This document shows positions 16,791 through 26,455 of a stretch of 47,187 nt of DNA, piece after piece. The notes beneath the pieces were generated by a model. The model saw only the letters and a program-made list of their open reading frames with translations, did not search any database and was not told the DNA's origin. Location: NCBI GenBank assembly GCA_944387525.1, contig CALXFF010000011.1, positions 1-47,187 on the forward strand, read 5' to 3'. The stretch is from an uncultured Clostridia bacterium (GTDB taxonomy: Bacteria; Bacillota; Clostridia; TANB77; CAG-508). A program made the position numbers and the translations under genes. Within the stretch, counting starts at the first letter, position 1. Every line of letters starts with the position of its first letter.

Positions 16791-18788
16791 ATGATTACAA
16801 CAAAACTATCTAGTAAAAAGAAAATGAGAAATACATTATTCATAACCTTTTTAATTTTAGTATGTTTAATAGGAAGATTAGGATATATACAATTAGTACA
16901 GGGAAAGGAATTATCAGAATTAGCATATGAGCAACAAACTTTAGATAGAAGCATAAATCCAAAAAGAGGGACAATTTATGATGCAAATGGAACAGCATTA
17001 GCAGTAAGTAGTACGGTAGAAACAGTAACAGTAAATCCAGGAAATATAGCAAAAGAAAATAAAGAAAAAGTAGCCAAAAAATTGTCAGAACTATTTGAAT
17101 TAGATTATGATACAGTATTGAAAAAGGTATCAAAAAGAAGTTCAATAGAAACAATTATAAAAAAAGTGGATAAAGAAAAAACAGATAATTTAAGAGTTTG
17201 GATGAAAGAAAATAATATAACAGAGGGAATAAATATTGATGAAGATACAAAAAGATATTATCCATATAACACAGTAGCTTCACAAATTATAGGATTTTGT
17301 GGGAGTGATAATCAAGGATTAGATGGAATTGAAGCAAAATATGAAAATGAACTAAAAGGGACAAAAGGTTCAATACAAAGACATACAGATGCAACAGGTG
17401 GAGAAATAGGAGAAGAAGGAGAAAATTACGTACCAGCAATTGATGGAAATGATTTAGTACTTACAATTGATTTAACAATACAATCAATTGCAGAAAAATA
17501 TTTGGAAGAAGCATGTATTGATAATGTTTGTACAGATGGTGGAAATATTATAGTAATGAATCCACAAAATGGAGATATTCTAGCAATGGCAACATATCCA
17601 TCATACAATTTAAATGAGCCATATGAACCATATACAGATGAATTAAGACTAACTTGGGATAGCTTGACACAGGAAGAAAAAACTAGAAATTTACAGGCTG
17701 TATGGAGAAATAAAGCAATAGCAGATACCTATGAACCGGGCTCAGTATTTAAGTTGATAACTGCATCAGCAGCAATAGAAGAAGGATTAGTTACAGATAT
17801 TGATAAAGAGGGGCAATTTACTTGTACAGGTGGAATAGAAGTTGCAGGTGTTAGGATAAAATGTTGGAGATACTATAGACCACATGGATCAGAAAGTTTA
17901 AGACAAGGATTAATGAATTCATGTAATCCGGTATTTATTGGATTAGGGCAACAACTAGGAGTAACAAAATATTACGAATATCTAGAAAAATTTAAATTAT
18001 TGCAAAAAACAGGAATAGATTTACCAGGTGAAGCAGGAAGTATATTCTTAGCCAAAGAAAAGGCAGGACCAGTAGAACTTGCAACAATAAGTTTTGGTCA
18101 AAGATTTGAAATAACACCAATACAACTTGCAACAGCAGTATCTTCAATTGCAAATGGTGGAACAAGTGTATCTCCTAGAGTTGTAAAACAGATTATCAAT
18201 AGCCAAACTAAAGAAGTTACTGATATACCAGTAAAAACAAATGGAACAGTAATTTCAAAAGAAACTTCTGAAAAAGTACTAAGCATGATGGAAAGTGTTG
18301 TATCAGAAGGAACTGGAAAAAATGCAAGAGTTGCAGGATACAGAATAGGTGGAAAAACAGGGACGTCTGAAGATGGTGTTAATACTAATAAATATGTTAC
18401 TTCTTTTTGTGGTGTTGCACCTATAGATAATCCTCAAGCAGTTGTTTTGGTTACTTTGTATAATCCGACAGGTGAGCGGACGGTCATCAACGGAGGTGGG
18501 GTCGCAGCACCAGTTGGTGGTCAAATTTTTAGTGAAATTTTGCCATACTTAGAAGTAAATCAAGGAAATACAGATGAGGTGGAAGTTGCTGAACAAGTTA
18601 CAACACCTGATGTGATTGGAAAAACTATAACTGAAGCGGAAAAAATTATGAAAGAGAATGGATTAGAGCTTGTTGTTCAAAACGAAGAAGAGGAAATGGA
18701 TAAGGATAATTCAATTATAAAAACTCAAACTCCTCAAGCAGGTATCACAATTAATGAAGGGAATAAAGTTTATGTGGAAAAAGAATAA
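16791..18788 (+). CDS. class B penicillin-binding protein with one PASTA domain (FtsI/SpoVD type)
   Basis: DD-transpeptidase in the pbpB/ftsI position of the dcw cluster. Membrane anchor at about residues 14-34, PBP dimerisation domain (NPKRGTIYDANG), active-site SVFK (Ser318), SCN in MNSCNP, KTGT in IGGKTGTSED, and a single PASTA domain from about 605 (TTPDVIGKTITEAEKIM). It acts outside the membrane with an SEDS partner such as the FtsW-like protein at 32088. Its ribosome site lies within a terminator-like hairpin. It is paralogous to the PBP at 7567. The dcw cluster breaks off after this gene. Confidence 0.94.
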   Translation: MITTKLSSKKKMRNTLFITFLILVCLIGRLGYIQLVQGKELSELAYEQQTLDRSINPKRGTIYDANGTALAVSSTVETVTVNPGNIAKENKEKVAKKLSELFELDYDTVLKKVSKRSSIETIIKKVDKEKTDNLRVWMKENNITEGINIDEDTKRYYPYNTVASQIIGFCGSDNQGLDGIEAKYENELKGTKGSIQRHTDATGGEIGEEGENYVPAIDGNDLVLTIDLTIQSIAEKYLEEACIDNVCTDGGNIIVMNPQNGDILAMATYPSYNLNEPYEPYTDELRLTWDSLTQEEKTRNLQAVWRNKAIADTYEPGSVFKLITASAAIEEGLVTDIDKEGQFTCTGGIEVAGVRIKCWRYYRPHGSESLRQGLMNSCNPVFIGLGQQLGVTKYYEYLEKFKLLQKTGIDLPGEAGSIFLAKEKAGPVELATISFGQRFEITPIQLATAVSSIANGGTSVSPRVVKQIINSQTKEVTDIPVKTNGTVISKETSEKVLSMMESVVSEGTGKNARVAGYRIGGKTGTSEDGVNTNKYVTSFCGVAPIDNPQAVVLVTLYNPTGERTVINGGGVAAPVGGQIFSEILPYLEVNQGNTDEVEVAEQVTTPDVIGKTITEAEKIMKENGLELVVQNEEEEMDKDNSIIKTQTPQAGITINEGNKVYVEKE

Positions 18789-18820
18789 AAGATAATAAGA
18801 GTTATTTCTTATTATCTTTT
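18787..18820. terminator. bidirectional terminator between PBP and class B sortase genes
   Basis: AAAAGATAATAAGA (18787-18800) pairs with TCTTATTATCTTTT (18807-18820), perfect 14-bp stem, followed by further T residues. It overlaps the 3' ends of both convergent genes. Confidence 0.85.
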
Positions 18821-19528
18821 TTGTGAATCAAGTAATTTTGCGTGTAATACAAGTTTATCGTTTTTATTAAAACATGTAGACAAAGTAATAATTCTATCAT
18901 TTTCATTTACATCATAACCAAAATTAAAATTACTTCTTTCTATTAACATTTGAATAAAATCAGAAAAATCATTATCAAAATCTATTTGTATATAATCATT
19001 AGTAGTTGGTATAACATAAAAGCTAAAAATTTGCCATACTGAATTTTCACTAGGAGTGGAAATTTGTATAATATGGTTATTAGAATTACTAACCCAGTCA
19101 TTGTCAAAAACATTCTGCAAAGTTCCAAACATAGTTTTATTATTTTGAGAATGACCATATATAATAGAATTTTTATCTTCGAAATTACAATTATTCCTAT
19201 AATCTAAAAATACCCAACCGGCAGGATTATATTTATCATAAAAAGAATGATTTAAATAATAATTATTGTCACTTGCTTGAACTATAGGATAATCTATATT
19301 TGTAGATGGTATTTTAATCCATGCAACAGTATGAGGATTAATAGAAAGAAGTTCATCAAAGTCAACCTCTAAAAAATTATAAAAAGATTTTTGATTTGAA
19401 ATTAATTGCAATTCAGAAATCTCAGTTTTATAATTTAAAAACCAAATAAATATATTATAAATGCTAAATATTAAAATAACTAATAAAATTATTAAAACAA
19501 AACAATATAAAAATCTTTTGAATCTCAT
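18812..19528 (-). CDS. class B sortase
   Basis: Membrane cysteine transpeptidase for surface anchoring. N-terminal helix (about 6-28), then a class B barrel: INPHTVAWIKIPSTNIDYPIVQ, NSIIYGH with the catalytic His, TLSTC with the catalytic Cys, and a C-terminal KLVLHAKL. The expected basic residue of the triad is not obvious near the end (KNDKLVLHAK instead of R-x-x-x-x-A-R); the Arg in NDRIITLSTC is not at the usual place, so activity should be treated with care. ATG 19528 (MRFKRF) follows GGAGGGGG; the in-frame ATG at 19540 is part of that site. It is transcribed away from the SipW/TasA operon, whose products are likely substrates or partners. Confidence 0.9.
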   Translation of the reverse strand: MRFKRFLYCFVLIILLVILIFSIYNIFIWFLNYKTEISELQLISNQKSFYNFLEVDFDELLSINPHTVAWIKIPSTNIDYPIVQASDNNYYLNHSFYDKYNPAGWVFLDYRNNCNFEDKNSIIYGHSQNNKTMFGTLQNVFDNDWVSNSNNHIIQISTPSENSVWQIFSFYVIPTTNDYIQIDFDNDFSDFIQMLIERSNFNFGYDVNENDRIITLSTCFNKNDKLVLHAKLLDSQKR

Positions 19529-19653
19529 ATCCCCCTCCATACTAAAACTATTATATCATAAAAAAAGAAAAAACAATATAAATAAAACTATAAAATATTT
19601 GTTAATAAAAAGTAAATAAAATGTAAAAAAACAAAAAAGGCTACGGAAATAGA

Positions 19654-19682
19654 TTGTTTGACAGATACAACCCAAATACAAT
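19654..19682 (+). promoter_or_regulatory. predicted promoter of the SipW/TasA-like operon
   Basis: TTGTTT (19654-19659), 17-base spacer, TACAAT (19677-19682), about 70 bases before the sipW ribosome site AAAGGAG at 19748. An overlapping TTGACA at 19658 has no good -10 partner. Confidence 0.45.
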
Positions 19683-19760
19683 ATTGAAATAAAAGAAAGA
19701 ATAAAATAAAATATATGTAACTGTCATATACAAGAACAAAATAAAAGAAAGGAGTGTCAT

Positions 19761-20273
19761 ATTATAAAAATATTAAAAAATACAGTAAATACAATTTTGT
19801 ACATAATAATATTCATAGAAATTGTTTTAGTTATCTTATTTCTTGGACCAAAACTATTTGGTATAAATACTTTTGTTGTTACAAGTGGTAGCATGGAACC
19901 TATATATCCAGTAGGTTCGCTAATATACGTAAAAAAAGTTAATCCAGAAGAAATAAAAGTAGAAGATACAATAACTTTTTATATGAACAATAGTAAAATA
20001 ATTGCTACACATCAAGTATATGAAATAGATGAAGAAAATGAGCAATTTAAAACACAAGGAATAAATAATAAGGACAATAAAGGAAATATCATACATGATG
20101 CAGAAGCAGTTGGATTTTCTAAACTAATTGGAAAGCCAATATTATGTATAAAGTATCTTGGATATATTAATAGATTTATAACACAGGCACCTGGAATTTA
20201 TATTGTTTTTGTAGCTACGCTCATCATTATTTTAATTAATTACATATTAGAAAGAAAAATGGAGGTAAAGTGA
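19761..20273 (+). CDS. SipW-type (ER-type) signal peptidase I, with a likely ATT start
   Basis: Membrane serine peptidase that cleaves special signal peptides of TasA/CalY-like proteins. Catalytic Ser in TSGSMEP and a His (ATHQVYE) in place of the usual Lys identify the S26B, SipW-like class. Hydrophobic segments lie at the N-terminus and near the end (GIYIVFVATLIIILINYIL). No ATG or GTG lies in frame before the catalytic region: ATT 19761 is 6 bases after AAAGGAG and gives a normal N-terminus (M)IKILKNTVN; the next start candidate, TTG 19797, would cut into the first helix and has no ribosome site. It heads an operon of putative substrates; the next gene begins one base after the stop. Confidence 0.88.
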   Translation: MIKILKNTVNTILYIIIFIEIVLVILFLGPKLFGINTFVVTSGSMEPIYPVGSLIYVKKVNPEEIKVEDTITFYMNNSKIIATHQVYEIDEENEQFKTQGINNKDNKGNIIHDAEAVGFSKLIGKPILCIKYLGYINRFITQAPGIYIVFVATLIIILINYILERKMEVK

Positions 20274-20274
20274 T

Positions 20275-20949
20275 ATGAAAAATGGAAAAAGAGCAAAACA
20301 GGGTAACAAGAAAACACTATCAGCTATTGTTTTATTATTAATATTAGCAATATTAGTATCAGCAGGAACAATAGCATGGTTAACAAAAACAAGTTCTGTA
20401 TCAAACATATTTACAGTAGGAAGTTTTGAAAATCCATCTACTTCACCAACAAATCCAGAAACACCTATAGATATTGATGGAAATATCTATGAGCCAAGTT
20501 GGAACGATGAAGAAGAACACAAATTGATTCCAGATGCAACATTTGCAAAAGACCCATATGTAGGAATTGGAGCAGGAAGTGAAGATGCAGCAGTATATGT
20601 ATATGTTGAAAATAGCTTTTCAAACAAAGTTTACTTCTCAATAAACACTGGATGGGAAGCAGTAGAAGCAACAGCAGGATCTAAAGAAGGAACATATACA
20701 AGTGGATTATTCAAATACACAGATGGATTAAAAAATGCTACAGATACAGACGTATGGACAGCTCAACCATTATTTAGTGAAGTTGTTACTGATGAAACAG
20801 CTACAAGTGAAGATTTTACAGTAGAAGAAAACGGAAAACTTGAAATTAAAGTTTCATGTTTCTTACATCAAACAAAAGACGCTGATGGAACTGAAATACC
20901 AAGTCAAACTATAGAAGATGCAGCAAAAGAAACATTTAAAATTTCATAA
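20275..20949 (+). CDS. TasA/CalY-like SipW-dependent secreted fibre subunit
   Basis: 224 residues with a SipW-type signal region: basic start, hydrophobic core LSAIVLLLILAILVSAGTIAWLT, then SVSNIFTVGSF, the conserved segment after cleavage in TasA-like proteins. The mature part is acidic and predicted beta-rich (DAAVYVYVENSF, KLEIKVSCFLHQT). TasA-family proteins polymerise into extracellular matrix fibres; that this one does is inferred from family and position directly after the signal peptidase. GGAGGT is 8 bases before the ATG. It is the most GC-rich and best codon-adapted gene of the operon, as expected for an abundant product. Confidence 0.85.
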   Translation: MKNGKRAKQGNKKTLSAIVLLLILAILVSAGTIAWLTKTSSVSNIFTVGSFENPSTSPTNPETPIDIDGNIYEPSWNDEEEHKLIPDATFAKDPYVGIGAGSEDAAVYVYVENSFSNKVYFSINTGWEAVEATAGSKEGTYTSGLFKYTDGLKNATDTDVWTAQPLFSEVVTDETATSEDFTVEENGKLEIKVSCFLHQTKDADGTEIPSQTIEDAAKETFKIS

Positions 20950-20971
20950 TTAATATGGAGGAAATATAAAC

Positions 20972-21544
20972 TTGAAAAGAAAAGTAGTAATCCTATTTTT
21001 TGTAATAATTGTATTTTTATTAGCAATTGTATCTACAATTGCTTTTCGAAATTATAATGCAAAAGCAAATAATATAATAACATTTGGAAATATAAAAATG
21101 CAATTATTACAAACCACTTTGGATAAAAATAACCAAGAAATAAATATAAATAATGATGAGAGTTTTGATATAACATATAATTCAAAAATAAATAGAATTA
21201 TAAAAGTTAAAAACTTAGGAAAACAAGAATTTTTCTTAAGAATATCTTTAGAGATGATAGGAACAAATAAAGATAATGAAGAATTCAATGCAAATAACCT
21301 TGTTGAATATGATATAAATGAAAGTGATTGGATATATAAAGATGGATGGTATTACTATAAAAACATAGTGAAAGAAAATGATATAACAAGTAACTTAATA
21401 ACAAACATAACTTTCGATATTAATCATATTACAAGCAATTATCCAGATGGAAAATTCAAATTTAATGCAAAAGCACAAGCTGTTCAAGCTAAAAATAATG
21501 CAGATAATGTATTAGAAGTAGAAGGATGGCCTGAAAACAAATAA
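20972..21544 (+). CDS. second TasA-like secreted subunit
   Basis: 190 residues, starting at TTG 20972 about ten bases after GGAGGAAA. The N-terminal helix is followed by STIAFRNYNAKANNIITFGNIKMQL, matching the SipW-dependent pattern in which an N-x-ITFG-x-I strand follows the cleavage region. IKVKNLGKQEFFLRISLEMIG and a WIYKDGWYYYKNIV motif recur in the third paralogue at 26456 (WIKEEDGYYYYKKQI), showing that these two are related. It may be a minor or capping subunit of the fibre. Exact role unknown. Confidence 0.78.
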   Translation: MKRKVVILFFVIIVFLLAIVSTIAFRNYNAKANNIITFGNIKMQLLQTTLDKNNQEININNDESFDITYNSKINRIIKVKNLGKQEFFLRISLEMIGTNKDNEEFNANNLVEYDINESDWIYKDGWYYYKNIVKENDITSNLITNITFDINHITSNYPDGKFKFNAKAQAVQAKNNADNVLEVEGWPENK

Positions 21545-21577
21545 TTTATTAAAGTAAAAAATAGAGGAGGAAATAAC

Positions 21578-24500
21578 ATGGAAAAGAAAAAAACAAAATT
21601 AAATAAATTTATTGCATCTACCATTATTTTTGCTCTATTTTTTTCTTTTTTTGCAATATTAATAACTTTTGCAGATTCAAATAAATATGAAATAAGCAAT
21701 TTTGATGAACTAGTGCAAGCAGCCGAAATGAGTAGACAAGAAGGTCATCAAAATGATACATATATATTAAAAAATAATATAGAAATACCAGAAGGAAATC
21801 AAATATCATTTGGAAGTTCTGAATATCCATTTAAAGGAACTTTTGATGGTAGTGGATATTCAATATCAAATTTAAAATATGAATCAACATTAGACCCAAA
21901 AACAGACACAGGACTATTTTCATACACTGGAGAAGGAGCAATAATAAAAAACTTAACATTACTTAATGCTGATGTACAAGCAGATTACAGAGGAGGACTA
22001 ATTGCTGGATATTCTGAAGGAACAACATTTGAAAATATAACAATTAAAGATAGTCATTTATTTGTTGCAGCAACAAATAATGTATTAACACTAATTACAG
22101 ATGGAGGAATTAGAGGAGGAGCAATAGTAGGTGAAGCAAAAAATAGTGTGATATATAATTGTGAATCAATAAATACAACAGTTAATACAAACAACACTTC
22201 TGCAGTTGCAGCATTATCTGGAAAAGGTCTATACTTAGGAGGATTAGTTGGAACATCTGTATCTACAACAGTTGAATATTCAAGAGTTGTAGGGGGATTA
22301 GTTAAAGAATATTATGATGTTGCTGTTGGAGCACTAGGTGGAAATACACTATATATTGGTGGAATAGTAGGACAAATGAAAGAACAATCTAAAGTAATAG
22401 ATAGTTATTCAACTGCAGAACTTAATTATTATTGTGCAACATATGTATCAGTCGGAGCAGGAAATACAGGAAATATTGGTGGAATTGCAGGAGCAATGTT
22501 TGGTAGTCAAAATGAAGTTATTAGAAGTGTATATTCAGGAAAGGCAACATCACAACAATATAATGCAATTCTTGTAATACCAATTATCCAAAATAATGTA
22601 AATATTTCAGGAATAACAAATGTGTATGAAGGAGGAAATGTTCAAAATACATATTATAAACCAAGTAGTAATCCTGATGTAAGCATGAAATCTTTAGGAA
22701 GTAGCACACAAACAGGTTCGTTTGGACCACTAACTGATGAACAATTTATTGATAAAGAATTTTGGAAATCAGAAGGATATGATTTACATGGAAATATAAT
22801 TAGAGATACATCATATAACAATAATCATTCAAATAAATGGGTAATTGATAAAGAACACAATTTTTTAGTACATGGAAAATCAATTTCTGCAACATTAGAT
22901 TTTGTAGGAGCAGGTAGCGTCACAATTAAGGGCACTCAACTTGTTAATGCAGAAGTTACTACTGAAAATCCATATTCATTTGCTTTACAAGGAATAGACA
23001 AAAAAGAAAACACTGCAAATATAATAGCTAACGAAAATCCTGGATATAGATTAGTTTCATGGTATAAAATACCAAATATTATGGTAGATAAAATAGAAGA
23101 AAACCATAAATATTTTGATGATATATTAAATGAAAATAATAAAATATCAAATGAAAAAGAATTGAACAATGTTACAGTAACAGATAATGACTTATTTGTT
23201 GCACATTATCAAACACAGGTCCTATATCATGACATAAATGGAAATATTATTGATACAAAAACAGGAAATTCTAAAACAATAGTAGATGAAAATGATTGGT
23301 ATGATTATGAAGAATTAATAAATTGTGCAGAACCAGTAAATAAACCAAACAGCGAAAATGCAAAACTAATTGGTTGGACAACTACAAAATCAGAAGAAGC
23401 TGGTGGGGGATACAGTAGTATTACTTCTCCAGAACTTATAGATTTAAAAAATGATGGAACTTTTTATGAAGTAGGAGATAAAATTATAAAAACAATGGAT
23501 TTATATCCTGTATATGTAGATACGATATCAAATGTAGAAACAGTATTCGAAGGAAATGAACAAGATAGCATAAATGATGAAAGTTTAAGAGATGGAGTAG
23601 GATATACAGAGATTAAAATGAATGAATCACAAAATGTAGTTATAACAGTTATTGGCGAAGGTGAAAATGGAACATTTCCTGAAGGATATAGATTTTTAGG
23701 TTGGTATGATGAAAATGGAAATAAAGTATCAAAAGAAACAAGTTATGAGTTAAAAGATGTAGATTTAACACAAAAACATAAATTTACTGCAAAATTTGAA
23801 TATTTAGTAGAATATTATGTAAGAGCATTTGGACAAAATTATGGAAATGGATTTAAGGATAGCCAATTGTTTATAAGCAAATATGAAAAATATAATACAG
23901 AATTTGAAAACATACCAGGACCAGCATATATAAAAGAAAATATAACACATTGGGGAACAGAACATAAAGACCATGGACAAAATGATGATACAAGTGATGC
24001 TTATAGTGGGAAAATAACAAAACCATTAAAAGTATATTCTCATAACTATGTACAAGAACCAGGAGGACAATCAGGTTGGAATGTGTTTATGACAACAGAT
24101 TTTCCAGGTTCAGGTAGAATAACAGACGAAGTTGCATATGCGGCTGGTGAATTTAAGTTTACACCAGTAAATGATAAGTATAAATTACAATTTTGGACAT
24201 TAGAAAGATCTAATGACTCATGGACATATGTAGGAAATCCAATGAATACAGGTATATTAACTTTAAGTAGGCAATATAAAGGAATGGCAATGGTAACAGC
24301 AGACATAGTATTTCATAAAAAACAAGGAGAAGATGTAACAGTAACAAGAAGATATGAAAATAATTTGTTTATGGAGCAAGACACAAATTATACATATAAA
24401 TATCCATTCTGGCATACAGATGATGAAGTAGATACAAAACCATATGATAGTAAAGAGGAATTAAATAATACAATAACATTACAAAAATCACCTGCAGATG

Positions 24501-26431
24501 CTGAAATGAAAATTTCAGGTTATGTATTCTTAGGTTGGATTTCGTCTAAAGATGTAAAAGAAAACAGCAGTGAGTGGAATTATATTTATGATGTAGAAGA
24601 TGACTTATATTGTACATCTGATATAAATAAAGTAAAACCATATTTACTAGAAAAAGAAAGTAAAGTATTAGAAGCAATAGATGTATATCCTGTTTATGCA
24701 AAATATAATGTAGAGACAAAAACAAATGTAAATATAAATTTGCCAGAAGAAATAAATGCAAATAAACCGGAAAAGCCAGGATATACAATAAATGAAAGTA
24801 GTGTAGATATTGGAAAAGCAACAGTAGTACTAACACCAGATGTAGATACTTATGTTATAGGAAATAGTGGAGAAAAATATGTTTTAAGTGCTATTGTCAG
24901 AGTATATGAAGATGGAACAGAAGAAGAAATAACAAAAGATGAAAAGGGTATTTATAAATATGAAATTGAAGCAGGCAAAAAATATACATTTATGGCAAAA
25001 TATGAAACAGTTATATTAGTATATCATTTAAATTCTCCAGAAGTAAAAACAGAAATTAAAAAAATGGGAGAAACAATAGGAGAAATGCCAAGACCAACAT
25101 ATGATATAGAAGATTTAAATAAAAACTATATTTTTGTTGGATGGTCAAATAAAAAACCAAGTAGCGGATATCATAAATTGCAAGAATATTCAGATATTAG
25201 TGATATTGGTATGGAAAATAGTTCAGATATAATAAATAATTCTATGGAACTATGGCCTGTATATGTAAAAATTCAAATAAAAGTAAATTCTAATATAGAT
25301 GATTATTTGAAAAATAATGGAATAAATTTAGAAACAGTAAGATTTATAACAAGACCAGATATTGATAAATCACAAATAGAAGCAAAAGATGTTGAAGGAT
25401 ATGATTTTATAGGGTGGTATAAAAATTATACAAGTGAAAACAACAAAGGCGAATTATTAACAAAAAATAAAACATATCTAATACAAAAAGAAAATAGCTT
25501 GCAACAAGAAAGATATACTGCAGTTTATGTTAAAGCATACAGAATAAATTATTATGATACAAAAGGAGAGGTTATTTATTCTGTAGGAGTTAAACAAGAT
25601 GAAAATAGAACTTTTGTAAATGAGGCATTAGATAACGAAGGAAATAAAGTTGTAACTCCTATAGATTATCAAGCATATCAAAATATTAGTAATGAACTAT
25701 CAAAAAATGAAATATTTAGAAATTGGCAATGGGTAAAAAATGATGGAACAACAGTACAATGGAATAATTTCTATGATAAAGAAATATCACAAGATATGGA
25801 TTTATATCCTATTGTAAGGGAATTCTCAGCAATAGATTCAGAAAATAAAGAAATAGACACTATTGGAACAAATGAAAAGATGCCAGATTTGATGTTAGGA
25901 ATGAGTAACGAAAAAATATATGGATATTTTACTACAACTTATAATCAACCAAAATTGACTATTCATGTAGAAGATATATTGTATAGCAAGAACAATAAAA
26001 AAGATATAGAAAAAATAGATAATATGGAAGTTATATTGTATAAAAACAATGATATAACAAAAGAACCACTAGCTATTAAGAAAACAGATATAAACGGAGA
26101 TGCAATAATAGAATTTATGGGAGAAATTATAATAAAAGCAACTACAGAAGAAAATAAAGCAGATTCATTTATCTTCCAAATACTAGACAAAAATGATGAT
26201 ATAGTAAGTGAAATATTAATATCTTCAAATGAAAGCAAAACAATAAAAATACCATATGGAGAATATAAAATAGTACAAAAAAATGAATGGTCATGGAGAT
26301 ATTCAAAAGTAGAAAATAAAAATATAGAAGTAAATACTAATAATGACAGAATAAATATTTCATATGAAGAAAATAAAGAAAATACAAAATGGTTTGATTT
26401 TACAGATAAAAAAGAAAATGAGTATAAATAA
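21578..26431 (+). CDS. giant secreted surface protein with GLUG-like and InlB-type repeats
   Basis: 1617 residues. N-terminal signal peptide (about 10-32, cleavage near ITFADS). Residues 40-420 resemble a GLUG-type beta-helix (GGLVGTSVSTTVEYSRV, IGGIVGQMKEQSKVIDSYS, IGGIAGAMFGSQNEVIRS). Residues 450-1440 hold InlB B-repeat (Listeria-Bacteroides)-like units recognisable by F-x-GW cores: LIGWTTTKSEE, FLGWYDENGNKV, FLGWISSKDV, FVGWSNKKPSSG, FIGWYKNYTSE. The end (about 1460-1600) resembles a prealbumin-like domain with IKIPYGEYKIVQKNEWSWRYS. No C-terminal membrane anchor or sorting signal is visible, so it may be held by the fibre subunits around it. An adhesive function is inferred from domain types only. 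AGAGGAGG precedes the ATG. Confidence 0.85.
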   Translation: MEKKKTKLNKFIASTIIFALFFSFFAILITFADSNKYEISNFDELVQAAEMSRQEGHQNDTYILKNNIEIPEGNQISFGSSEYPFKGTFDGSGYSISNLKYESTLDPKTDTGLFSYTGEGAIIKNLTLLNADVQADYRGGLIAGYSEGTTFENITIKDSHLFVAATNNVLTLITDGGIRGGAIVGEAKNSVIYNCESINTTVNTNNTSAVAALSGKGLYLGGLVGTSVSTTVEYSRVVGGLVKEYYDVAVGALGGNTLYIGGIVGQMKEQSKVIDSYSTAELNYYCATYVSVGAGNTGNIGGIAGAMFGSQNEVIRSVYSGKATSQQYNAILVIPIIQNNVNISGITNVYEGGNVQNTYYKPSSNPDVSMKSLGSSTQTGSFGPLTDEQFIDKEFWKSEGYDLHGNIIRDTSYNNNHSNKWVIDKEHNFLVHGKSISATLDFVGAGSVTIKGTQLVNAEVTTENPYSFALQGIDKKENTANIIANENPGYRLVSWYKIPNIMVDKIEENHKYFDDILNENNKISNEKELNNVTVTDNDLFVAHYQTQVLYHDINGNIIDTKTGNSKTIVDENDWYDYEELINCAEPVNKPNSENAKLIGWTTTKSEEAGGGYSSITSPELIDLKNDGTFYEVGDKIIKTMDLYPVYVDTISNVETVFEGNEQDSINDESLRDGVGYTEIKMNESQNVVITVIGEGENGTFPEGYRFLGWYDENGNKVSKETSYELKDVDLTQKHKFTAKFEYLVEYYVRAFGQNYGNGFKDSQLFISKYEKYNTEFENIPGPAYIKENITHWGTEHKDHGQNDDTSDAYSGKITKPLKVYSHNYVQEPGGQSGWNVFMTTDFPGSGRITDEVAYAAGEFKFTPVNDKYKLQFWTLERSNDSWTYVGNPMNTGILTLSRQYKGMAMVTADIVFHKKQGEDVTVTRRYENNLFMEQDTNYTYKYPFWHTDDEVDTKPYDSKEELNNTITLQKSPADAEMKISGYVFLGWISSKDVKENSSEWNYIYDVEDDLYCTSDINKVKPYLLEKESKVLEAIDVYPVYAKYNVETKTNVNINLPEEINANKPEKPGYTINESSVDIGKATVVLTPDVDTYVIGNSGEKYVLSAIVRVYEDGTEEEITKDEKGIYKYEIEAGKKYTFMAKYETVILVYHLNSPEVKTEIKKMGETIGEMPRPTYDIEDLNKNYIFVGWSNKKPSSGYHKLQEYSDISDIGMENSSDIINNSMELWPVYVKIQIKVNSNIDDYLKNNGINLETVRFITRPDIDKSQIEAKDVEGYDFIGWYKNYTSENNKGELLTKNKTYLIQKENSLQQERYTAVYVKAYRINYYDTKGEVIYSVGVKQDENRTFVNEALDNEGNKVVTPIDYQAYQNISNELSKNEIFRNWQWVKNDGTTVQWNNFYDKEISQDMDLYPIVREFSAIDSENKEIDTIGTNEKMPDLMLGMSNEKIYGYFTTTYNQPKLTIHVEDILYSKNNKKDIEKIDNMEVILYKNNDITKEPLAIKKTDINGDAIIEFMGEIIIKATTEENKADSFIFQILDKNDDIVSEILISSNESKTIKIPYGEYKIVQKNEWSWRYSKVENKNIEVNTNNDRINISYEENKENTKWFDFTDKKENEYK

Positions 26432-26455
26432 GAAAAGGAGGTGAAAGAAAATTTT

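Noticed and set aside
19600-19760. Possible cyclic-di-GMP or other riboswitch before the SipW operon
   Set aside because: No conserved riboswitch core (for example GEMM-type) could be recognised in the 220-base gap.
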